Shown here: piece after piece, positions 49,764-57,732 of the stretch | How positions within the stretch are numbered: the stretch's first letter is position 1 | How the letters are laid out: every line of letters starts with the position of its first letter | The notes under the pieces: model-generated | Seen by the model: the letters and a program-made list of their open reading frames with translations, nothing else | The model's database searches: none | What the model was told of the DNA's origin: nothing | Position numbers and translations under genes: made by a program | Origin: UBA1952 sp965246785 | GTDB taxonomy: Bacteria > Bacteroidota > Bacteroidia > Chitinophagales > Chitinophagaceae | Reading direction: 5' to 3' | Assembly (NCBI GenBank): GCA_965246785.1 | Contig: CBDFFM010000004.1 | Location: 209,532 to 273,531 of the forward strand | DNA length: 64,000 bases

Positions 49764-50807
49764 ATGAGCAGTAAAAAGGTTCGCTCTACGATTTGGGATG
49801 TCATTATTGTGGGCGCAGGTCCTGCGGGCAGTAGTGCCGCCATGGTTCTGGCGCGAATGCGGCGGAAAGTGCTGATTATTGACGACAGCCGGCCGCGCAA
49901 TCAACTTTCGCACGGTATGCACAACTACCTAAGCCGCGATGGAATGCTGCCAACGGAGTTTTTGAAGCTGGCGCACGGGGAACTGCAAGGCTACGGCGTA
50001 AAACATATCTGCGCGCGTGCAACTACTGCCCGCCGCCTCGGCGAGCATGGCTTTGAAGTGTGGGATGGAGCCAACAATAAATATCTGACAAAGCGCCTTC
50101 TGCTTGCCACCGGAGTCTGCGACATTGTCCCTGATATTCCCGGCATGGAGGCTATGTGGGGGAAAGGCGTCTATCACTGCCCCTTTTGCGACGGCTACGA
50201 GCTTTGCGACAAGAATATCGGACTTTATGCGAAGCGGTACAACGGCTTTGGAATGGCGATGGCGCTGAAGCAGCTTTCTACGAGTGTAACGTTGTTTACA
50301 GACGGCCGCGGCTATCTGAGCGCTGAGCAGCGTCGCCAATTGGAAGGGCGCGGTATCAAGGTGGTTAGCACAAAAGTGACGGAGCTTTCCTGCAGCAACG
50401 ACCGCCTTACCTGCGTGACGCTGCAGGACGGCAGCAGCACGCCCTGCGATGCTGTTTTTGTACATAACGGCCATCGTGTTAATAATGAATTGCTCGTCCA
50501 GCTTGGCGCGCGTATGTCGTCTAAAGGCGCAGCCATTACCAACCGCAAACAGCAATGCAGTATTCCCGGTCTGTACGTGGCCGGCGATGCGGCTATTGAT
50601 ATGCACTTTGTAGTAGTAGCTGCCGCGGAAGGCGCTAAGGCAGGCGTCACCATCCATGATGATCTGCTTCATGCAGAGAATCTGATGGCAAAGCCGGAAG
50701 AAGGAGATGAAGGCTTTCAAAAGCAAGCCGCAGGCATAAAGCCTGCGGATGACAAAGGTGAGGAAGACAGCGCAGCAGCTACAGACCCCACATCAGACCA
50801 ACGTTGA
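49764..50807 (+). CDS. Thioredoxin-reductase-like FAD oxidoreductase
   Basis: 347 residues. N-terminal FAD site DVIIVGAGPAGSSAAMVLAR, a redox pair in CPFCDGYELCDK (Cys-x-x-Cys) and a C-terminal FAD segment IPGLYVAGDAAID. The NADP-binding GxGxxA is weak (LYAKRYNGFGMAMAL), so it may use another reductant. A roughly 40-residue charged tail is extra. Its last 29 bases overlap the convergent outer-membrane gene. Confidence 0.85.
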   Translation: MSSKKVRSTIWDVIIVGAGPAGSSAAMVLARMRRKVLIIDDSRPRNQLSHGMHNYLSRDGMLPTEFLKLAHGELQGYGVKHICARATTARRLGEHGFEVWDGANNKYLTKRLLLATGVCDIVPDIPGMEAMWGKGVYHCPFCDGYELCDKNIGLYAKRYNGFGMAMALKQLSTSVTLFTDGRGYLSAEQRRQLEGRGIKVVSTKVTELSCSNDRLTCVTLQDGSSTPCDAVFVHNGHRVNNELLVQLGARMSSKGAAITNRKQQCSIPGLYVAGDAAIDMHFVVVAAAEGAKAGVTIHDDLLHAENLMAKPEEGDEGFQKQAAGIKPADDKGEEDSAAATDPTSDQR

Positions 50808-51432
50808 GGCGGAGGTTTCGGTTCTTGAAACCATAGCCTTCAACCGCACTGGCAAGACCGTGATAATAACCCGCGTCCAGATTTAGCCAGGTAGCACTGC
50901 TCAGGCGAACATTTGCGCCGGCCCCTATGGAAATGCCCGCATCAAAATCCTTGTACAGTTTTGGCTGCGAATAAGGGCTGAGCAGTGCCTTTGCCTCGTC
51001 GGAGCCGTAGTAATGCCGCTCATCTACCTTATAGGCTAAAGACGGCCCGGCATATATTTTGGGCCGCACCCGGTCGCCATATTTGCCGAAAAAGTAGATA
51101 ATGTGCAAAGGAAGCCGCAGATATACCGGATTGACCGTGCGTATGCCCGTGGCCACGGGCGTAGGGAATTCATGGCGGAAGCCTTCGTGTGATACCAGCA
51201 ATTGAGCGCCAAAGCCAAGGTGCTCATCGGTGCTGTAAACAAGCCCAATGCCTGCGGCAGGTGCAAACTTGAACTTATTGCCGTTCACGTTGGCATCGTG
51301 AATCCAGCTATGGCCGAGCGAGACGACCGGGCCGAGTGAAATGTGAGAGCGAAGGCTCGCCTTCTTACCGGGGCCGGCAAAAACTGCGATTGTGACCAGG
51401 CAGGCAAGCAGGATGAACACTATTTTTTTCAT
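50779..51432 (-). CDS. Outer-membrane beta-barrel protein
   Basis: 217 residues from the Met at 51432; signal MKKIVFILLACLVTIAVFAG. Alternating hydrophobic beta-strands (HISLGPVVSLGHSWI, GIGLVYSTDEHLGFGAQLLV) and a C-terminal strand NRNLRLNVGLMWGL as in small porin-like barrels (OMP_b-brl type). Promoter element TACATTTG on the minus strand at 51461-51468. Substrate unknown. Confidence 0.75.
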   Translation of the reverse strand: MKKIVFILLACLVTIAVFAGPGKKASLRSHISLGPVVSLGHSWIHDANVNGNKFKFAPAAGIGLVYSTDEHLGFGAQLLVSHEGFRHEFPTPVATGIRTVNPVYLRLPLHIIYFFGKYGDRVRPKIYAGPSLAYKVDERHYYGSDEAKALLSPYSQPKLYKDFDAGISIGAGANVRLSSATWLNLDAGYYHGLASAVEGYGFKNRNLRLNVGLMWGL

Positions 51433-51460
51433 TGAAAACTGATGTTTTTGATTACAGCAG

Positions 51461-51468
51461 CAAATGTA
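51461..51468 (-). promoter_or_regulatory. TAnnTTTG promoter element of barrel gene
   Basis: TACATTTG on the minus strand, 29 bases upstream of the barrel gene start at 51432. Confidence 0.5.
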
Positions 51469-51555
51469 AAAGGCTATGCTTACCGGTATTGCCAAGAAAA
51501 GCCACTGTTATAAACAGCGTGGCCTGAATTTTTCGCCACTCCTCAAAAAATAACC

Positions 51556-51855
51556 ATGGCACAAACATTCCGAGACCTCATCGCCTCCGGCAAACCCGTG
51601 CTGGTAGATTTCTTCGCCACCTGGTGCGGGCCTTGCAAGATGATGGCGCCTGTGCTTTCTGAATTGAAAACCGAACTCGGCGACCAACTGACGATTGTAA
51701 AGGTGGATGTGGACAAGCAGCCGGATTTAGCGCAGGCGCTAAGCGTGCAGGGTGTTCCGACGTTTGTCTTATTCAAGGATGGCCAACCGCTTTGGCGGCA
51801 AAGCGGCGCAATGAGCAAAGCGCAGCTAAAAGGTTTTTTACAGCCGCATCTCTAA
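51556..51855 (+). CDS. trxA: Thioredoxin
   Basis: 99 residues. Active site FFATWCGPCKMMAPVL, cis-Pro loop VQGVPTFVLFKDG and the C-terminal GAMSKAQL. Disulfide reductant of the cytoplasm. Its last 18 bases overlap the 3' end of the convergent Smr gene. The flavoprotein at 49764 could be a reductase partner (inference). Confidence 0.93.
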   Translation: MAQTFRDLIASGKPVLVDFFATWCGPCKMMAPVLSELKTELGDQLTIVKVDVDKQPDLAQALSVQGVPTFVLFKDGQPLWRQSGAMSKAQLKGFLQPHL

Positions 51856-52842
51856 AGCCCGCTCACCAAAGAATACTTCCGTCGCACCCCAGCCGTATGC
51901 GCCCATCCATTCATTGACAAAGCGCTTGACGAACGGCGTTTCGCGCAATTCACCGTGTACAGCATCACGCAGCGTACCGGCTCCGATGCCGTGAATGATA
52001 ATCATGCTTTCTATGCCTGCGGAGTAAGCAGCGTTGAGCTTTTGCTGCAAGAGGCTTATTTGCTGCGCCATAATTTGCGCGGGAGCATCTTCCGCAGATT
52101 TCAGGTGAAGGTCAAGTACGCGCACTGCTTCCGTATGAAGCTGAATGGCTGGCTGGCTGCTCCCCCTCGGCAGAATTTCCGGCTTAGGCAATAGGGTTGT
52201 CGTAACCGGCACCGCTTCTGCATCTCCGGAAAGCAGAATGGAGAATGAGGGCTCCCCTTCCCCTAAAATGCCCCGGATATAGCGAATCAACTGTGCAGGA
52301 CGGATCCGCAGCACGTCCGAAAGTCCTTTTACCGGCTTGTCCTTCGGTGAAATGCTCCAATGAAAGCGCGGTTGCGCATTGACCTCTTCCAGCGCCAGCG
52401 TATGCAGGAAGATATTTCCGAAAGGATGCAGCGTTCCGTTCAGCTGCAAAATGCTATCTCCGCCCACCGACCGCACGTGGTAAGTAAAGCTCAAGTGCTC
52501 CGCTGTTTCATTGAGGAAGTGAATGCGGAAAGCTTCAATGATATCGTCTGTGGTGCCTTCCGCAAATTGCGGCAGGAAAGACAGATAAATGCCGCGCGAA
52601 AGCCGGATAGGCTTTGCCGCAGCTTTCTCAACCGGAATAATCTTCTCGCCTTTGCGCAGCGGTTTGGACGCTTTCGGCTCTGTAAACCATTTCAGGTACG
52701 GATGCTCCAGTTCATCGGCATAAACCGGGAAGGAAATGTCGCCGATGGACACCTCTACCATCTGCTTGGAAAGAAAGGCGACGATAAAGCCTTCCTCGCC
52801 CGTGCGCCGGAGCAGCACGCGGTCGCCTAGGGAAAACTTCAT
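51838..52842 (-). CDS. DUF2027/Smr-domain protein (MutS2-like nuclease domain)
   Basis: 334 residues. N-terminal Tudor-like DUF2027 segment (SLGDRVLLRRTGEEGFIVAF), a middle beta region, and a C-terminal Smr domain (about 245-334) with VLDLHLKS and IIHGIGAGTLRDAVHGEL. Smr domains nick DNA or cleave RNA. Its ATG overlaps the rdgB stop by 4 bases, so they form an operon. Confidence 0.85.
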   Translation of the reverse strand: MKFSLGDRVLLRRTGEEGFIVAFLSKQMVEVSIGDISFPVYADELEHPYLKWFTEPKASKPLRKGEKIIPVEKAAAKPIRLSRGIYLSFLPQFAEGTTDDIIEAFRIHFLNETAEHLSFTYHVRSVGGDSILQLNGTLHPFGNIFLHTLALEEVNAQPRFHWSISPKDKPVKGLSDVLRIRPAQLIRYIRGILGEGEPSFSILLSGDAEAVPVTTTLLPKPEILPRGSSQPAIQLHTEAVRVLDLHLKSAEDAPAQIMAQQISLLQQKLNAAYSAGIESMIIIHGIGAGTLRDAVHGELRETPFVKRFVNEWMGAYGWGATEVFFGERALEMRL

Positions 52843-53444
52843 GCGTTATTGGCTAATAAAGCTGCGCCAGTGCCGGATTGCAGAAAGGCGGCAAGGGCAT
52901 CCAAAGCCTTTGCGCGGTGGCTGATGCGGGATTTTATTTCGGAAGGAAGCTCGGCGAAGCTTTGGTCGTAGCCATCTGGAATAAAGAGCGGGTCGTAGCC
53001 AAAGCCGCCATCGCCTTTCGGGCTTTCCGCAATCGTTCCATCGCAGCGACCTTCAAAATAATGCGTGCCTTCGTGTGTAATCAGGCATAGCACGGCGAGG
53101 TAATGTGCCTTGCGGCTTTCCATGCCCTTTAAAGCTGCAAGAAGCTTTGCATTGTTCTCTGCGTCACTCGCACCTTCGCCTGCATAAAGCGCGCTGTAAA
53201 CACCGGGCGCGCCGTCCAGCGCATTTACGCAAATGCCGCTATCGTCCGAAAGCACAGGCTGGCGGCAGAAGTCAAAAACTGATTGGGCCTTGATGCGCGC
53301 ATTTTGATGAAAGGTGTCAAATGGCTCCGGAATTATTTCGGTGAAGCCGGCCTCCGCCATACTTTTCGCCGCAATGCCGTACGGCAGCCATGCCTTTAGC
53401 TGAGCCAGCTTGCCTTTATTATTGGATGCAATGATGAGATTCAT
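52839..53444 (-). CDS. rdgB: Non-canonical purine NTP pyrophosphatase (RdgB/HAM1)
   Basis: 201 residues. IIASNNKGKLAQLKAWL (substrate loop), LSDDSGICVNALDGAPGVYS (metal Asp), GGFGYDPLFIPDG and SHRAKALDAL. Removes dITP and XTP from nucleotide pools. Promoter element TATCTTTG on the minus strand at 53465-53472. First gene of the rdgB-smr operon. Confidence 0.95.
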   Translation of the reverse strand: MNLIIASNNKGKLAQLKAWLPYGIAAKSMAEAGFTEIIPEPFDTFHQNARIKAQSVFDFCRQPVLSDDSGICVNALDGAPGVYSALYAGEGASDAENNAKLLAALKGMESRKAHYLAVLCLITHEGTHYFEGRCDGTIAESPKGDGGFGYDPLFIPDGYDQSFAELPSEIKSRISHRAKALDALAAFLQSGTGAALLANNA

Positions 53445-53464
53445 TCGTTTACGACGCTTCCTTT

Positions 53465-53472
53465 CAAAGATA
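53465..53472 (-). promoter_or_regulatory. TAnnTTTG promoter element of rdgB
   Basis: TATCTTTG on the minus strand, 20 bases upstream of the rdgB start. Confidence 0.5.
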
Positions 53473-53484
53473 GCCCAATGAAAA

Positions 53485-53508
53485 AGCCCTTCCGGTGAAA
53501 GAAGGGCT
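53485..53508 (-). terminator. Intrinsic terminator of annealing-protein gene
   Basis: AGCCCTTC/GAAGGGCT stem with an 8-base loop and an A5 run that gives a T-tract on the minus strand. Confidence 0.75.
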
Positions 53509-53527
53509 CGTTTGAAATGTGAGGTGA

Positions 53528-54319
53528 TTACGCAGCCTGCGCAGAAGCAGCCGGGGCAGCATTAGAGAAGAACTCATTCTTCTTCTCTGTAAACTTCGCC
53601 TTCAGTTCCGGCGCAGCTTCTACAAGCTCCGCGTTGATGTAGTAAAGGTTAGCGATGTCCTTAACGTCGGTTGCATTATCCAGCACGGTTGCGATTTCTT
53701 CGCTGCTCTCGTACTTCTTCTTGAACTGGCTGATTCTGCTGGCGGCTGGAGTAGCAGGAGCCACTATAGCTTCAGGAGCAGCAGCCGCAATTGCCGGAGC
53801 GTCCGCCTTCTGCGCGTGCAGAATGGTTTCTGTTTCCGTTTCATCCAGGATGCCTAGGCCAAGGAGGTCAAGCGTAGCACGACGCTTCGCTTTTGTTTCT
53901 GCCTTCATCATAGCATTGCAAAGCGCATCGCCACGAAGGTTGTCAATCGTTACAGCACCAATGCTTTCCGTTTTACGGCCATCAGGGGTTGAAGCCTGAA
54001 CGGTCACTACATAGCATCCGCTCACCGTCTCGCGCGCGCGGATTTCGTGGCTCACCTTGTGCAGCTTGTTGAGTTGTTGGGCGCCGGTGCGGTCGCAGTA
54101 CAGGATTTCCTTGCCGTTGAGGCGGAGCAACTTGAAAGGCTGGCTCAGCGGGTCAAGGCCGAGGCGCTCGCAGAACTGGCGATAGTAATCCACCTTTTGC
54201 TGCGGCGACAGCTTGGAAATATCGCCGTTAATAACGATGGATGAGATGATGTTCTCGTCAAAAGGGATGGCTTCTTGCTTCACGACTTTGCTTGTTCTTT
54301 CTTTCGTTGTTACAGACAT
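53528..54319 (-). CDS. Phage-type ssDNA-annealing protein (Sak3/Rad52-like)
   Basis: 263 residues. The core CERLGLDPLSQPFKLLRLNG, then KEILYCDRTGAQQLNKLHKV, resembles phage single-strand annealing proteins of the Sak3 (Rad52-like) group, and MKAETKAKRRATLDLLGLGI is the helical Arg/Lys segment that follows. The C-terminus is Ala-rich and helical. It would pair ssDNA in recombination. It stands alone among housekeeping genes without an exonuclease or other phage gene. Family call from recollection of motifs, moderate. Confidence 0.6.
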   Translation of the reverse strand: MSVTTKERTSKVVKQEAIPFDENIISSIVINGDISKLSPQQKVDYYRQFCERLGLDPLSQPFKLLRLNGKEILYCDRTGAQQLNKLHKVSHEIRARETVSGCYVVTVQASTPDGRKTESIGAVTIDNLRGDALCNAMMKAETKAKRRATLDLLGLGILDETETETILHAQKADAPAIAAAAPEAIVAPATPAASRISQFKKKYESSEEIATVLDNATDVKDIANLYYINAELVEAAPELKAKFTEKKNEFFSNAAPAASAQAA

Positions 54320-54751
54320 TTTCTACAGTGATTGATTTGGTATAAAAAGGAATTGTTTACTGACCAAAAGCCGGACTAAAACTCGTCCGCCGGAAGGCTT
54401 GAAAAGTGGATACTTTTTCCTTCCCTTTTTTGCTGCATTAAAGATACGAAAAAGCTGTGGATAACCGGTGTATTATCGCCTATTAACTACCTCTTATAAC
54501 CCGCCATAGGCGCGGATTTAAGTCACTTTTTTATGACCGGATTTCCGGCGCTGTGGAAATGTGGATATCGTATCTTGCAGAAGGGCCAATTTCTACCTTT
54601 TAGGGATGAATTTTTTGCCCAAAATCTCCGAAAAAAGAACACCGATTGAACGGATGAAACGGATGTGCACAGATACATCTGCATTAACCCGTAAAATCCT
54701 TTCAATCCGTGTTCTAAAATGTCCTGTCAGAAACTCTTTTTTATCCAATAC
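54320..54751. other. 432-base gap between annealing protein and parE
   Basis: No gene found. A TAAAGATA motif at 54439-54446 (TATCTTTA on the minus strand) may be a weak promoter for the annealing gene. The rest is unstructured AT-rich sequence with no clear rightward promoter for parE. Confidence 0.5.
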
Positions 54752-56814
54752 ATGAAGCAAACCACCACAAAACCGCGCGGCGCCAAGAGTGCCGTCCGTA
54801 CGGCGGGCAAGCCGGCCAAAAAACCGCTGCCGCTGTTGTCAAAATTCAGGAAGCACCCCGCCCCAAATCTTCTTCCCCTAATTTGCGTCCACCGAAAACG
54901 AAGCAAAGCAAAGTGGAAGCACAGACGACAATTACACACAGTTACAACGAAGACAGCATCAAATCGCTGGACTGGCGCGAGCACATCCGCCTGCGCCCCG
55001 GCATGTACATCGGCAAGCTGGGCGACGGTACCAGCGCCGACGATGGTATCTATATTCTGGTCAAGGAAGTGATAGACAACTCCATTGACGAGTTCGCGAT
55101 GGGCTATGGTAAGCGCATTGACGTCTTTATCAAGGACGGCGTAGTGAGCGTGCGCGATTTTGGCCGCGGCATTCCGCTGGGTAAGGTGGTGGATGTGGTC
55201 AGCAAAATCAATACGGGCGCGAAGTATGACAGCAAGGCTTTCCAGAAAAGCGTTGGCCTGAACGGCGTTGGTACGAAGGCGGTCAATGCGCTGAGCCAAA
55301 CATTTTCGGTCACCGCGTTCCGCGAAGGGCGTATGAAGAAGGCAGACTTTGAGCGCGGGATTCTGGTAAAAGAATATCGTGAAAGCGCAACCGACGAGCC
55401 GAACGGTACCATCATGTCGTTCACGCCGGATGAGGCTGTTTTTCGGAATTTCCACTTCATCAGCGAGTTTGTAGAAACGCAAATCTGGAACTACTGCTTC
55501 CTGAATGCGGGCCTTACCATTCACTACAATGGCCGAAACTTTTTATCCAAGAACGGTCTCTTGGACTTGCTGACGCGCAAGACCAATCCGGAGACGATGC
55601 GCTACCCCATCATTCACCTGAAAGGCGAGGATATTGAGGTAGCCATGACGCACACCGGCGATTACGGCGAAGACCTTTATTCATTCGTAAACGGCCAACA
55701 CACTACGCAGGGCGGTACGCATCAGGGCGCATTCCGCGAGGCGGTAGTGAAGGTGATTCGGGACTTCTACAAGAAGGATTATGACGCCTCTGACATCCGT
55801 CAGAGCATTTGCGCAGCGGTGTCCGTGCGTGTGCAGGAGCCGGTGTTTGAAAGCCAGACAAAGACGAAGCTGGGCTCCAGCGTTGTCTGGGAAGGCGGGC
55901 CGAGCATGAAGTCTTTCATCCTGGATTTTCTGTCCAAAGAGCTGGACAACTTCCTGCACAAAAATTCGGGCGTCGCCGAAGCGCTGAAGAAGCGCATTGA
56001 GCAGAGCGAGCGTGAGCGGAAAGAGCTTTCCGGCATTCGCAAGCTGGCGAATGAACGCGCTAAGAAGGCGAACCTGCACAACAAAAAGCTCCGCGACTGC
56101 CGCATTCACTTGGACGACCAGCCGCCGGCAAAGGGCAAGGAAGACTTCATTGCTAAGCAGTTTGAAAGCACCATCTTCATCACCGAAGGTGACTCTGCTT
56201 CCGGCTCCATCACGAAGAGCCGCAATGTGGAAACGCAGGCCGTTTTCTCTCTGCGCGGTAAGCCGCTGAACTGCTACGGGCTGACGAAGAAGGTGGTTTA
56301 TGAGAATGAAGAATTCAACCTCCTGCAGCACGCCCTAAACATTGAAGAAGGCCTGGACGGACTGCGTTACAACAACATCGTTATCGCTACCGATGCCGAT
56401 GTGGATGGCATGCACATTCGCCTGCTGATAATGACTTTCTTCCTGCAGTTCTTCCCTGACCTTGTGCGGAACAATCACGTGTACATCTTAGACACGCCGC
56501 TCTTCCGCGTGCGCAACAAGCAGAAGACCATTTACTGCTACAGCGATGGGGAACGCCAGCGCGCCATCAAAGAGCTGGGCACGAAACCAGAAATCACACG
56601 CTTCAAGGGCCTCGGCGAAATCTCCCCGGAAGAGTTCGCTGCTTTCATTGGCCGCGACATCCGCAAGGAGCCGGTGCTGCTTTCGCAGGATGCGCAGATT
56701 CAGAAGCTGCTGGAATACTTCATGGGCAAGAACACGCCTGCGCGCCAGACCTTCATCATTGACAACCTTCAGATTGAAAAAGACCTTGTGGAAGAGTTTG
56801 GGCCGATGAGTTGA
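54752..56814 (+). CDS. parE: DNA topoisomerase IV subunit B (GyrB/ParE family), N-terminal frameshift
   Basis: The conserved enzyme begins near SYNEDSIKSLDWREHIRLRP. GHKL ATPase motifs VKEVIDNSIDEFAMG and GRGIPLGK, TOPRIM FITEGDSASGSITKS and ATDADVDGMHIRL. Decatenates chromosomes with ParC, which is not nearby. From the ATG at 54752 the frame breaks at an A6 run (54818-54823). Adding one A joins a Lys/Ala-rich leader (MKQTTTKPRGAKSAV) to AAAVVKIQEAPRP and onward. Otherwise the TTG at 54883 is the start (643 residues). Confidence 0.88.
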
Positions 56815-56815
56815 C

Positions 56816-56853
56816 CGATTTGATGATTTGATAATGAGATGATTTGAAAATGC
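56816..56853. repeat. Simple repeat after parE
   Basis: Overlapping GATTTGATGATTTGATAATG-type words directly after the parE stop. Similar degenerate repeats are scattered in many Bacteroidota genomes. No function evident. Confidence 0.45.
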
Positions 56854-56940
56854 GGTCTGGAAGGGCTGCATTTTTCATTTCGTAATGATGATGAACGTTG
56901 TTGATTGCGCTAAGACTTATTCCAAAGCTCCATCGTAGGT

Positions 56941-57029
56941 GTCATTGCGGGCCTGACCCGCAATCCGTTCGTCACATATCATGAGGAGATTCACAATGGA
57001 GCAGATTGCGGCTCGAGGGCCGCAATGAC
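56941..57029. repeat. REP-like palindromic element
   Basis: Ends are a 10-bp perfect inverted repeat (GTCATTGCGG at 56941-56950, CCGCAATGAC at 57020-57029). Inner stems GCGGGCCTGACCCGC and GCGGCTCGAGGGCCGC form two hairpins. It resembles dispersed BIME/REP-type repeats and lies in the 342-base parE-DUF1761 gap, which otherwise holds no gene. Confidence 0.6.
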
Positions 57030-57156
57030 AGGAACTATCGGACAACAGTTCTATGATTAAGCTTTTGTCAATCATTGATTGGAATTTCTCAGGTTTACAC
57101 TTTCTCCGACAGAGCTATTATCTTGGCGCTCCGTTCCAAACACGGACACACACTAC

Positions 57157-57663
57157 ATGCAACAATACAATTTCATGGCCGTCTGCGCTGTTGCGGCGCT
57201 CATCCCGCTCATCATCGGCTTCATCTGGTACAGCAAAGCCGTCTTTGGCAATGCCTGGATGCGCGTCAACCGCTTTACTGAAGCCGATATGAAGCGCGGT
57301 AATATGGCGCTCGTGTTCGGACTTACCTACCTTTTCTCCTTTATGCTGGCTATAGCGCTTAGCTCCATCGTCATTCATCAGCTTCCCATGGGCGGGGTTG
57401 TAGGCGGCGCACCGAAGGCCGGTACCCCGGAAAAGGCCTGGTACGATAACGCCATGAGCCTTTACGGCGGCAACTTCCGCACCTTCAAGCACGGGATGCT
57501 GCATGGTGCCATCTCCTCCATCTTCTTTGCCCTGCCTGTCCTCGGTATCGTTGCGCTATATGAGCGCCGCGGCTGGAAGTACGTAATGATTCACTTTGGG
57601 TTCTGGCTGGTATCGCTGACGCTGATGGGTGGTGTGCTTTGCCAGTTTATTAAGCTGGGGTGA
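57157..57663 (+). CDS. DUF1761-family membrane protein
   Basis: 168 residues from the Met at 57157 (MQQYNFMAVCAVAALIPLII). Four hydrophobic helices. GFIWYSKAVFGNAWMR is the typical first loop of DUF1761 proteins, and GMLHGAISSIFFALPVLGI lies before the last helices. Function unknown. Confidence 0.8.
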   Translation: MQQYNFMAVCAVAALIPLIIGFIWYSKAVFGNAWMRVNRFTEADMKRGNMALVFGLTYLFSFMLAIALSSIVIHQLPMGGVVGGAPKAGTPEKAWYDNAMSLYGGNFRTFKHGMLHGAISSIFFALPVLGIVALYERRGWKYVMIHFGFWLVSLTLMGGVLCQFIKLG

Positions 57664-57681
57664 GTCTTAACTCAGACTAAT

Positions 57682-57713
57682 AAAAAAGCTGTCTTGTTTG
57701 AGACAGCTTTTTT
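57682..57713. terminator. Bidirectional intrinsic terminator
   Basis: A 13-bp stem (AAAAAAGCTGTCT/AGACAGCTTTTTT) with a 6-base loop between the DUF1761 gene and the TonB receptor gene. Confidence 0.88.
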
Positions 57714-57732
57714 ATTGATGGTGTTAGCCACG

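Noticed and set aside
49929..50726. 265-residue leftward frame opposite the flavoprotein gene
   Set aside because: The rightward frame has FAD and CxxC motifs; the antisense frame has none.
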